Positions 8,331 to 15,486 of a stretch of 64,000 bases of DNA are shown one piece after another. The DNA comes from Adlercreutzia faecimuris (GTDB taxonomy: Bacteria; Actinomycetota; Coriobacteriia; Coriobacteriales; Eggerthellaceae). The notes beneath the pieces are model-generated. The model was not told the DNA's origin, made no database searches, and saw only the letters and a program-made list of their open reading frames with translations. A program made the translations under genes and the position numbers. Each line of letters starts with the position of its first letter. The first letter of the stretch is position 1. The stretch is taken from the NCBI RefSeq assembly GCF_022669055.1, contig NZ_JAJMLW010000004.1, forward strand, positions 232,183 to 296,182, in the 5' to 3' direction.

Positions 8331-8474
8331 TGCTTCCAACCTTTCCTTCCGGGGTTTGGTTTCCGCGCTTCTCTGCGCGCTTCGGTACCTGATTGCCGCT
8401 CAGGCGGGCGATTGAGACCGTTGCCGCCGTCTCTCGCGCAGTTGGAAGTTTCCCCAAGGTGTCGCCTGGGCATG
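8331..8474 (-). promoter_or_regulatory. Intergenic region before the scaffold gene, with a repeat element
   Basis: This gap separates the packaging/portal unit, which ends in a terminator, from the scaffold-capsid unit, so a leftward promoter or an antitermination site is expected here. No confident -35/-10 pair is seen. Just downstream of the terminator on the minus strand lies GGCGACACCTTGGGGAA, closely resembling AGCGACACACTTGGGAA near the other late terminator (4527-4544). The two elements may be a phage regulatory site. Confidence 0.4.
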
Positions 8475-8500
8475 AAAAAGCCCCGCGCTCGGCGGGGCTT
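8475..8500 (-). terminator. Leftward terminator after the packaging/portal genes
   Basis: A strong GC-rich hairpin (AGCCCCGC paired with its complement, 4-base loop) followed on the minus strand by five T residues. It lies 11 bases after the stop of the 57-residue gene. Confidence 0.88.
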
Positions 8501-8510
8501 CACGGTTTCG

Positions 8511-8684
8511 CTAGACTATCGCGTCATCCGGCAGGCCGGGGTCGAACGGCTGCCCTGTGTCGAGGCACTGGCGTATTGCCGCGATAACCTCCTCGTCCGG
8601 GGCGCTCATCATCATCATGCGGGGGAAGATGTCCCCGAACTTTGCCTTGTACTCGTCCATGAGTTCGTAGATCAGGTCATCCAT
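8511..8684 (-). CDS. Small acidic phage protein (57 aa)
   Basis: A short gene: its ATG shares a base with the stop of the minor capsid gene (TGATG), and AAGGGG lies at a proper distance upstream. The protein begins M-D-D-L-I-Y-E-L-M-D-E-Y and contains four methionines in a row, then an acidic region and D-D-A-I-V at the end. A terminator follows. It is not recognised as a known family. The tight coupling and good codon structure make it likely real. Confidence 0.7.
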   Translation of the reverse strand: MDDLIYELMDEYKAKFGDIFPRMMMMSAPDEEVIAAIRQCLDTGQPFDPGLPDDAIV

Positions 8685-11059
8685 CAGATAGCCCCTTTCT
8701 CAATCGCTTCGATTATATCCTCGAATATCTCCGCCGACTTCGGCAGGTACTGCTTGAGCACCGCAAGGCTCTCAGGGTTGCCGATGTGCGCGCTGTAGAA
8801 CTCCGCGAACGCCTCGCGTGCGAGCGCGCCGCCGCCTTTGTCCCAGTACGATGTGCGATGCCCCCAGCCGCCGTCCACCTTGTTGCCGGTCGCGCCGCCG
8901 AAGATGTCAGAGAGGTCGGCCTTCTGGGCATCTGTCATGCCCCTGATCTCCTTGCCCACGGCCTCATAGGCGCGCTGCTTCTTGACGGCCTCCTTGTACT
9001 GCGGGTCTTTCTTGACGGTGGCCACGATGCTCTTCTTGCTGGCCTTGATGGCCTTGACCTCCTCTGGCGTGTAGCCGTAGTCCTCCGGCTTGAAGCCTGG
9101 GGATGTCACGCGCTGGTACGCGCGGGCATCGTGCCGCAGCGCGGAGAACGTTGCCTCGGACAGCATACCTGCGTCGCGCATCCCCCTCAGGTCCATGGCG
9201 TCGATGAAGGCGGCGGCTTCCGCCTTGATGCGCGCGTGCACCGCATCGACGTAGGCGGTCGCCTCCTCCTTGAGCATCTTGCCGAAGGCGTTTCCCTTGT
9301 ACTTCGTGGAGGCGTACATATCGCCATAGGGAACGCCTGCGGCACGCTTGGCCGCATAGCCCTGCGCCCCCGTGCTGATGTAGTCGATATGGTGGCCGAA
9401 CTCGTGGAACCACGTGTTCATGGACGGCCTGCGCGCGTCGGCGTAGGTGTTGGCCACGTTGATGCGCACGCCCACGTCGCTGGGCGAGAAGTGGGCGGTG
9501 CTGCGGTAGGCGTGGTCGATGAGGCTCAGCTGGTCCTCGTATCGCAGGTACAGCCGCGCCGCCGGCGTGGTGCCCTTGCCGACTAGCTTGGCCACCTTGT
9601 CCACGTGCTTGTCTTCCAGCTTCGCGTATATGGGGGCGGACCTGTCCACGGCGGTCTTGGCCGCGTGCTGCGCGCCCTTGATCTTGGCGGGGTTTCGCAG
9701 CGCGCTCACGATGCTCTTGAAGATGCCCTGCTGGTCTGAGGCTGAAAGCGATGCGAAGTCTGCGGCGGTGCCCCCACGGCTGGCCATTTCCTTGGCTATG
9801 GCGGCGCGTGCCGCGCTCTTGGTGATTCCGTTGGCCTTGAGCGTCGCGGATGCGCCCGAGCCTCCCAGGAACTCGTCAACCTTGCGCCCGCTGGCCTTGA
9901 TGGCGGTGCCCTTCGGCATGTCGCCAGCCCATTCTCTGTTCGGCCTCCTGGTGAGCACGGTGGTGCCGGGCTTCGCCTTGGCGTTGGCGTCGCTGATGAG
10001 GTCGCGCATGGCGCTCTGCCGATCTTTCAGCGTGCTCTGGGCCTTGAGCAGGTTGGTGCGGCTCTCAAGGCTGCCCGTCTTATCGTAGACCTGCTGCGCG
10101 CCCCTCAGTTCTCGCTTGGCCTCGCGGATGCGCCGCTCAAGGTACCGCTGCTGCTGTTCCAGTTCGTACACCTCCGAGCCTTCCAGCCCGCTGGGGTGCT
10201 GCGGGTTCTGCTCGTATGCCCTCGGCGCTCCGTGTCGGTACGGCCCGAAGCTGTGGCGGCAGTTCGCGCCCAGGAGGCCGTCCACGCTTCCGTAGCGCGT
10301 GGCCTCGTAGAAGTCGGCGTACTTGTGGCCGTCTATCTCCACCTCGCCGTGCAGGCTGTAGACCTGCCCCTGCCATGCGGCATGGCTCGGCCTGCTGTCC
10401 TCGTGGCTCGATACCTCCACAAGCGTGACCTCGCCGCGCTCCATCCGCTCCAAGGTCATGCGCGCGCCGTCCTGCGCGATCTGTGTGCGGATGTGACGGC
10501 GCACGGCCACGTCCACCTTGTTGGCCACGGTGACGATGCCGGTGCTGGCGTTCTGGTATGTGATGATCGGGATGCCCTCGCGTTCCAGCTTCCTCACGGC
10601 GGAGTGCAGTGCCCGCTCCGTGGTCATGGTGCCGGTGTTCACGCGCGTGATGGCCTCCACTGAGGCCGAGAGGAAGGCCTGCTTGGCGCCCTCCACCATC
10701 TGGATGTTGTCGCGTGCCAAGATTCTGGCCACGCCGTCAACGGTCGCGGTGACCTGCTGAGGCCATAGCGGCGTGCCCTTGCCCATCCGCCTGATGTCAT
10801 CGGCATCGGATGCCTCTATCAGGCGCTCGGCGGTCTCGCGCACCCCGGCCGCGATGACCTCGCGCTCGTCGTTGATGTAGTCGCGAAGCTGCTGGGTGTG
10901 GGACTGGGCGAGGAGGTTGAGCTCCGTCATGGTCATCTGGTCAAGTTCCTCCACGTTGATGAGGGCGATGACCAGGTGGTCGAGCATCTTGGCCTCTATG
11001 TCGTTGTAGACGGCGGCAACCGCGTCGCCAGCCGTCTCGATTTGCTCAGGGGACAGCAT
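8684..11059 (-). CDS. Minor capsid protein fused to a zinc metalloprotease-like domain
   Basis: A 791-residue protein just after the portal, in the position of the head morphogenesis/minor capsid protein. Residues 1-285 look like the phage minor capsid family, including T-Q-I-A-Q-D-G-A-R-M near 192-201, the S-S-H-E-D-S-R-P-S-H region (217-226) and a conserved N-C-R-H-S-F-G-P-Y (267-273 area). Residues 295-365 are coiled coil. Residues 470-790 form an extra domain with H-E-F-G-H at 552-556, a zincin-type H-E-x-x-H motif, and a later acidic helix A-R-E-A-F-A-E-F-Y that could supply a third zinc ligand. Typical minor capsid proteins end near 300-400 residues, so the C-terminal half is an addition. 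It may act on the host or during entry; this is inference. Confidence 0.82.
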   Translation of the reverse strand: MLSPEQIETAGDAVAAVYNDIEAKMLDHLVIALINVEELDQMTMTELNLLAQSHTQQLRDYINDEREVIAAGVRETAERLIEASDADDIRRMGKGTPLWPQQVTATVDGVARILARDNIQMVEGAKQAFLSASVEAITRVNTGTMTTERALHSAVRKLEREGIPIITYQNASTGIVTVANKVDVAVRRHIRTQIAQDGARMTLERMERGEVTLVEVSSHEDSRPSHAAWQGQVYSLHGEVEIDGHKYADFYEATRYGSVDGLLGANCRHSFGPYRHGAPRAYEQNPQHPSGLEGSEVYELEQQQRYLERRIREAKRELRGAQQVYDKTGSLESRTNLLKAQSTLKDRQSAMRDLISDANAKAKPGTTVLTRRPNREWAGDMPKGTAIKASGRKVDEFLGGSGASATLKANGITKSAARAAIAKEMASRGGTAADFASLSASDQQGIFKSIVSALRNPAKIKGAQHAAKTAVDRSAPIYAKLEDKHVDKVAKLVGKGTTPAARLYLRYEDQLSLIDHAYRSTAHFSPSDVGVRINVANTYADARRPSMNTWFHEFGHHIDYISTGAQGYAAKRAAGVPYGDMYASTKYKGNAFGKMLKEEATAYVDAVHARIKAEAAAFIDAMDLRGMRDAGMLSEATFSALRHDARAYQRVTSPGFKPEDYGYTPEEVKAIKASKKSIVATVKKDPQYKEAVKKQRAYEAVGKEIRGMTDAQKADLSDIFGGATGNKVDGGWGHRTSYWDKGGGALAREAFAEFYSAHIGNPESLAVLKQYLPKSAEIFEDIIEAIEKGAI

Positions 11060-12483
11060 TAGAAGCCCGGATCTATCGCTGCGGCCTGGTCTGGCACGGC
11101 GGCCGCTGCATCCTCCTCGTTGAATCCGCAGTAGTTCACGAGGTACTTGCGCTTGAGGGCGGGGATGCCCAGCATGCTGATCTCGGTGAGCGCCATGTTC
11201 TTGTCCGTCTGCGTGTCGGTGATGACGCTGTCATCGAAGTCGATGGAGACCGCTGCCTGCGTGTCCACCGCTGTGCCGCAGATGCCCTTGCAAACGCCCG
11301 CCACGCCGCGCACCAGCGTGGTGATGGAGCCGCTGAGGGCGTTCTGGTGCTTCCTGAGCGTTCTGGCCAGCATGCTGGAATCGCTCACCACCTCGGTGGC
11401 CGTTTTCAGGCCGTCCTTGTGGTCCCATGCCCAGTAGTTGTCCCCAAGCCCGCAGGTGAGGGAGAGCATCTTGAGGCCGGCGTTGATGGCCGCCTCGTTG
11501 TCGGCCACGCGCATCTCGGGATGCACCACCTTCATCGGGTCGGTGCCCTCCTCGCCGGGAGGCGTGCGGAACACGGTGTCATCGGCCTCGCCGAATGCGG
11601 CGTACTCGGTGACCTTGTTGCCGTTCGCGTCCTTCTTGGTCTTCTTCTCGATCATGGTGTCGGTCACGAACATCTTGGGGCGGCCGACCCGCATGTGCAC
11701 CAGCAGGCTGGTGAGCGCCTCGTCGGTGGCTTTGATGGCGCTGATGCCCTTCTCGAAGATGCTGGCGCCCATTGCGCAATAGCTGAAATGGGGATTCGGG
11801 ACGGCGGGCTTCACGAGTGCGAAGGTCTGCTCGGTGCTCTTGGTGTCGAGGTCTGCGATAACGCTCTCAGGGAACACCATGCGGTGGCTCTTGATGTCGA
11901 ACAGCTGCGTGAGGATGTGGTAGGTGCCGTCCAGCAGCACGTGGGCTTGGCATTGGTCATAGTCGCGGCCGTCCAGCTCCACCCGTGTCACGAACGCGCA
12001 CTGCGTGCAGCTGTCAGCCGACCACGTGAGGGGGAGGCACTGGTGCGCCTCGTAGTCCTCGATCTCCACGCGCGCATCGGGGTGGAGCATGCCATCGTCC
12101 GAAACGTCATAGACCCCGCAGGCCCATCCCCCCGTGCCGAGGGCGAAGGAGCGGGTAACGAAGTCGGCCTGGTTCACGCCGAAGCCGCCGAAGTGGGCAG
12201 CGATGACTTTCTGCATCCCCTCATCCTCGGCGGTGATGCCCAGCTTCTCGTTCATCAGCAGGTCGCTCCACGCTTCCGCCGCCAGTGCCGCAGGGTGCAG
12301 CGTCTCGCGGTCAACGCGGAAGCGGCGCATGTTCCTGCTCACGCTGTAGTGGTACCAGTTGTTGTCGGCCGTGTACCAGCCCCAGTACTTCCCGATGATG
12401 CCGCTCATGCGGGTGTCGGGATGATAGCCCATCATCTTGAGCCATTCGATTGCGAAGGCGAAAGTGCCGCGCTCCTCTGCCAT
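11059..12483 (-). CDS. Phage portal protein
   Basis: A 474-residue protein between the terminase and minor capsid genes, in the size range of SPP1/HK97-type portals. The start ATG at 12483 has AGGGG upstream and lies one base from the terminase stop. Visible portal-like features include a W-Y-H-Y-S-V-S-R-N segment near the N-terminus, a long central helix around residues 240-270, and a glutamine/threonine-rich barrel-like C-terminal part. It forms the dodecameric ring through which DNA is packaged and ejected. The identification combines gene order with overall character, and is strong because both neighbours are clear. Confidence 0.88.
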   Translation of the reverse strand: MAEERGTFAFAIEWLKMMGYHPDTRMSGIIGKYWGWYTADNNWYHYSVSRNMRRFRVDRETLHPAALAAEAWSDLLMNEKLGITAEDEGMQKVIAAHFGGFGVNQADFVTRSFALGTGGWACGVYDVSDDGMLHPDARVEIEDYEAHQCLPLTWSADSCTQCAFVTRVELDGRDYDQCQAHVLLDGTYHILTQLFDIKSHRMVFPESVIADLDTKSTEQTFALVKPAVPNPHFSYCAMGASIFEKGISAIKATDEALTSLLVHMRVGRPKMFVTDTMIEKKTKKDANGNKVTEYAAFGEADDTVFRTPPGEEGTDPMKVVHPEMRVADNEAAINAGLKMLSLTCGLGDNYWAWDHKDGLKTATEVVSDSSMLARTLRKHQNALSGSITTLVRGVAGVCKGICGTAVDTQAAVSIDFDDSVITDTQTDKNMALTEISMLGIPALKRKYLVNYCGFNEEDAAAAVPDQAAAIDPGF

Positions 12484-12484
12484 G

Positions 12485-14137
12485 CTATAACCCCTGCCTA
12501 ATCCATACGGATGCCGCGTAGCCTGCGGCATCAAGCGTGTCATCGTCTACCTTTGGCAGTGTCTCCGTAATGTCGCCCGACGGGGTTATGACGTACTCAA
12601 GGGCGGGAATCTGCTCAGCCGCGAGCGGGCAGGTGTTCGGGTCGATGACGATCTTGGCCAACCGGTTGAACCACCGCACGCGCTCGCTTGGGGAGTTCAC
12701 GCCCTGCTTGTAGGCCTTGCGCGCGTGAAGCCCCTGCTGCTGGTAGTACAGGATCATGCCCTTCGCCGCGCTATCGCACCAGAGGTCATCATCCTCCTCG
12801 TCCCATCCCTCAAGCCTCTCGGCCAGAAGCGGCGCGGTCTTCGTGTCGTGCGCCTCGCTGCCTGTGGCGCTGTCCTCATCGAGGAACCACAGCACGTGCT
12901 CGTCCACGTCATAGGCCACGCGCTCGTGAACCCACGGGTGGACGCTGCCGGCATCTACCCCGTGGGCTATGTTGTCCAGCGCCTCGCGCTCCTCGTCTGT
13001 GATGGGTCGCACCTCGATGATCTCAGGGTCGATGACGTTGGCGCCTGTGCCTGTGGCCACGCCGTCGTACTCGTGGCGGTACGCCTTTGGGTTGCGCGCC
13101 TTGAGTGCTTCGGCTACGGCGATGAACGCCTCGCCCAGCCACGCCCTCGGCGCATCCGTCCAGTGCGAGCGATGCACGGTGCGGCCTTCCTGGGGCTGCT
13201 TGCTCTCGCGGTTGACCCAGGCGTTGGCCGATACGGGCGGGTTGTAGCTGAGGAACGTCCACGTGGGCAGGTCGCCGCCGCCGCGCAGCACCGTCTGCTT
13301 CACGTTGCGGACGTAGCGGTAGCCGGGGAACTGGCTGGCCTCCTCGAACCACACGTATGCGATATAGCCCTCCTCGGGCGCCAAGCCCTTGAGAGGGGAA
13401 TCCTCGGGGTTCACGTTGTCCGCTCCGAAGAAGTAGATCACGTTGCCCGTCGGCCTGTGCACGGCCTGCAGGGGCGACTTTCCCCATGTGAACTCGTCGG
13501 CCACGCCCATCCTCCGGGCTGCCTTCTTGATCTCCGCATAGACGGAGGTGCGCAGCTTGTTCGTCCGGTTGCGCATGCACAGCGCATTGCGCCCCTGCAC
13601 GGTGGTCACGCCGTTCACGATCTCGGTGGCGATGTGGCTGGTCTTGAGCGAGCCGCGCCCGCCTTCCTCCCATATCTCCTCGAACTCGTGGGCGATGATG
13701 GAGCGGTGCAGGTCGATGAAGGCGCGCCCGATGAGCAGCCCGAAGTCGTACACCCTCAGGATTCCGTCACCCTTGCCCGTATCGTCGGGCAGCACGTCCA
13801 GCAGCTTGGAGCCTGTGGCCATCATTGCATCGGTGGCCGCCTTGTCGATGAAGCCCTCTCGCGCCCTCTCCACGGCTATCTTGGATGCATGGGCGTTCAG
13901 GGCCGCCATTCGGTCGATGACGGCCGCACGCGACGCGACAGCCTGCTCTGCGGCCGCATCCTGCAACTCCTTGACCCTTGCGGAAACCTTGGGCAGCTTC
14001 TCAAGGCGGCAAGCCTGCGAGTCCACCGCCGAGTCCTTCCACTTGACAGACTTCGGGTAGGCCTCGCGGTACGCTTGGCGCTGAGACAGCCCACGGGCGC
14101 GGGCCTGGCAGTATTTCTCCTGGGGGGCGGTGAGCAC
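12485..14137 (-). CDS. Terminase, small-subunit domain fused to large subunit
   Basis: A 550-residue protein. The chosen GTG start at 14137 overlaps the stop of the upstream zinc-ribbon gene (TAGTG). Residues 1-60 resemble a phage small terminase helix-turn-helix: P-Q-E-K-Y-C-Q-A-R-A-x-G-L-S-Q-R-Q-A-Y-R-E-A-Y-P, followed by A-C-R-L-E-K-L-P-K-V. After a linker, a large-subunit ATPase begins near residue 170, with Walker A-like G-G-R-G-S-L-K-T-S, an acidic Y-V-W-F-E-E-A-S Walker B, and a C-terminal nuclease region with spaced acids (D-A-G-S, D-S-A-A-K-G). No separate small terminase gene is found nearby, so one polypeptide seems to do both DNA recognition and packaging. Confidence 0.9.
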   Translation of the reverse strand: MLTAPQEKYCQARARGLSQRQAYREAYPKSVKWKDSAVDSQACRLEKLPKVSARVKELQDAAAEQAVASRAAVIDRMAALNAHASKIAVERAREGFIDKAATDAMMATGSKLLDVLPDDTGKGDGILRVYDFGLLIGRAFIDLHRSIIAHEFEEIWEEGGRGSLKTSHIATEIVNGVTTVQGRNALCMRNRTNKLRTSVYAEIKKAARRMGVADEFTWGKSPLQAVHRPTGNVIYFFGADNVNPEDSPLKGLAPEEGYIAYVWFEEASQFPGYRYVRNVKQTVLRGGGDLPTWTFLSYNPPVSANAWVNRESKQPQEGRTVHRSHWTDAPRAWLGEAFIAVAEALKARNPKAYRHEYDGVATGTGANVIDPEIIEVRPITDEEREALDNIAHGVDAGSVHPWVHERVAYDVDEHVLWFLDEDSATGSEAHDTKTAPLLAERLEGWDEEDDDLWCDSAAKGMILYYQQQGLHARKAYKQGVNSPSERVRWFNRLAKIVIDPNTCPLAAEQIPALEYVITPSGDITETLPKVDDDTLDAAGYAASVWIRQGL

Positions 14138-14283
14138 TAGAAGCGTTCCCTGTGCTGTGTGACGCGCTTGCACCAAGGGCACCACATGGTCTTGATGTGG
14201 TTGCGCTTGCGCAGGTGGCCGCGCCTGCGGCGCACCGGCATCATGCCCCCGCACTTGCAGCACTTCATCTGGCTGAGCGGCAT
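14137..14283 (-). CDS. Small zinc-ribbon protein (48 aa)
   Basis: A 48-residue protein with a GGAGG ribosome site seven bases before its ATG. It has two CxxC pairs (K-C-C-K-C-G-G and W-C-P-W-C-K-R) separated by a strongly basic segment R-R-R-R-G-H-L-R-K-R, forming a probable zinc ribbon that binds nucleic acid. It sits directly before the terminase and shares a base with it, so it may assist DNA packaging or late transcription. No closer family is recognised. Confidence 0.72.
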   Translation of the reverse strand: MPLSQMKCCKCGGMMPVRRRRGHLRKRNHIKTMWCPWCKRVTQHRERF

Positions 14284-14404
14284 GGCGGTCCTCCTATCTT
14301 GGCGGTGATTCTCTTGGATGTGTCGCAAAACGTAAGGGAGCCTCCCTAGGGAAGGCGGCTCCGGTAGAGGAGGGTCGCGGCGCGACCGGGGAAGAAGGAA
14401 AGAT
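14284..14404 (-). promoter_or_regulatory. Intergenic region before the late operon
   Basis: This 121-base gap between the HNH gene and the zinc-ribbon/terminase unit is a likely place for a late-gene control site. It contains two short GC-rich inverted repeats (around 14336-14362 and 14372-14392) and another copy of the GCGACACAT core (on the minus strand near 14314-14322). No convincing sigma70 promoter was found. Confidence 0.3.
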
Positions 14405-14728
14405 TCAAGAAGCCCGATCGGCCGCATTGGCATGTTCCGCCATGTGTCGCCGGTACTCCTCCCGCCTGCGCTTGCGGGTCTGGGCGTGGTGCTCCTTGTC
14501 CGCGCGCAGGTGGCAGGGTGCGCACAGGGCGACGAGGTTGGACCTCTCGCAGTTCTCAGGCGTGTGGTCGATGTGGTGCACGGTGAGCGTCCTGCGGTGC
14601 GTGTCCAGCGGCTCTCCCGGCCTGCGGCACTGCTTCCCGCACTCCTCGCACTTCCACCCCGCCTCCTCCTTCACCTGGGCTGCTATCTGCTTCCAGTCCT
14701 TCGGGTAGCGGTGGCGCTCCATGGGCAT
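14405..14728 (-). CDS. HNH endonuclease (packaging-associated)
   Basis: A 107-residue HNH nuclease. The zinc-holding cysteines are in C-E-E-C-G-K-Q-C near residue 25-32 and C-A-P-C-H in the last third. The catalytic core is T-V-H-H-I-D-H-T-P-E-N with the downstream N-L-V-A-L-C-x-x-C-H. HNH proteins next to the terminase are commonly needed for specific DNA cleavage during packaging in cos phages. The C-terminal tail is basic. A G9 tract lies just upstream, between the previous gene's stop and this start. Confidence 0.88.
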   Translation of the reverse strand: MPMERHRYPKDWKQIAAQVKEEAGWKCEECGKQCRRPGEPLDTHRRTLTVHHIDHTPENCERSNLVALCAPCHLRADKEHHAQTRKRRREEYRRHMAEHANAADRAS

Positions 14729-14736
14729 CGCGTCCA

Positions 14737-14745
14737 CCCCCCCCC
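14737..14745 (-). repeat. G9 homopolymer between two phage genes
   Basis: Nine consecutive G on the minus strand, immediately after the TAG stop of the DUF4406 gene and about nine bases before the HNH start. It could alter the ribosome site of the HNH gene if its length changes. Confidence 0.8.
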
Positions 14746-15293
14746 TAGCAGCACGGTGCCAGCAGCGGCTGGGGTGCGGGCGCGTCCGCCATCGTGGCTG
14801 CGGGCGCTGCGGGGCTGAGCCATTCCCTCCACGGGCGGCAGGGCATGCCCAGAGCCTCGGCGATGTCGTGCTCGATCTTCGCGCCACGGCTCCGTTCCCA
14901 TCCGTCCAGCATGGCGATGCCGTCGTACAGCGGGATGGTGCTCTGGCCGTCGTTCGCGAGCATCTGGCGGATGCTGATGCGCATGGCGCGGCCCCATTCG
15001 GTTCCCTGCTCGATGTAGTGGTGCGGGCAGTCGCACTCGTAGCCGTCCTTGCGCAGGATGGCGCGGACCGCCCTGAAGGTCTCCCTGTTGTCGTTCGGCT
15101 TTCCCGTGACAGGTCCGATGAGGTAGAGGCGGGGGATGTCTCCGTAGACCACCACCCTCTCGCATCCTCCGCATTCCCTCACGGTGTTGGGGTTGGTGCC
15201 GGCCGGCACCTCCCACCCGCATTTGGAGCAGACGATGCGCGTCATGTCCGTGTTGAGCTCAAGCATGCACACGCGGTCGCTGGTTCGGCCCAT
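14745..15293 (-). CDS. DUF4406-family protein (nucleoside deoxyribosyltransferase-like fold)
   Basis: A 182-residue protein. The ATG at 15293 has a near-perfect GGAGG eight bases upstream, inside the preceding gene, so this start is preferred over internal ATGs. Residues 20-50 hold a CxxC/CxxC zinc knuckle. Residues 55-165 match the DUF4406 pattern: Y-L-I-G-P-V-T-G-K at the start, a helix, then I-P-L-Y-D-G-I-A-M-L-D-G-W-E-R-S-R-G-A-x-I-E-H-D-I-A, and W-R-E-W-L near the end. Phage DUF4406 proteins resemble nucleoside 2-deoxyribosyltransferases; a role in nucleotide modification or salvage is possible but unproven. Its position among methyltransferase and nuclease genes fits that. Confidence 0.82.
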   Translation of the reverse strand: MGRTSDRVCMLELNTDMTRIVCSKCGWEVPAGTNPNTVRECGGCERVVVYGDIPRLYLIGPVTGKPNDNRETFRAVRAILRKDGYECDCPHHYIEQGTEWGRAMRISIRQMLANDGQSTIPLYDGIAMLDGWERSRGAKIEHDIAEALGMPCRPWREWLSPAAPAATMADAPAPQPLLAPCC

Positions 15294-15478
15294 TTCATCG
15301 CCTCCAATTCCCTCGCTAGCGCATCCGCCGATTCCTCGGTGAGGTTCATGCCCGCCCCGTCATCGAAGACCACGAAGTTGGAATCGGGGTGCATTCTCAC
15401 GACTGCGCCCAGATCAATAAGCCACTCAGTTGGGCATTTGCCAGCTTGTTCGACTTTGACGAACTTCCTATTGCTCAC
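15242..15478 (-). CDS. Small phage protein (78 aa)
   Basis: A short gene that starts at GTG with GGAGGA directly upstream, overlapping the end region of the cytosine methyltransferase. The product has a strand-rich start (R-K-F-V-K-V-E-Q-A-G), then V-V-F-D-D-G-A-G-M and a helix N-L-T-E-E-S-A-D-A-L-A-R-E-L. Its end overlaps the DUF4406 start by 52 bases. Not recognised as a known family. Confidence 0.6.
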   Translation of the reverse strand: MSNRKFVKVEQAGKCPTEWLIDLGAVVRMHPDSNFVVFDDGAGMNLTEESADALARELEAMKWAEPATACACLSSTRT

Positions 15479-15486
15479 GCTTCCTC

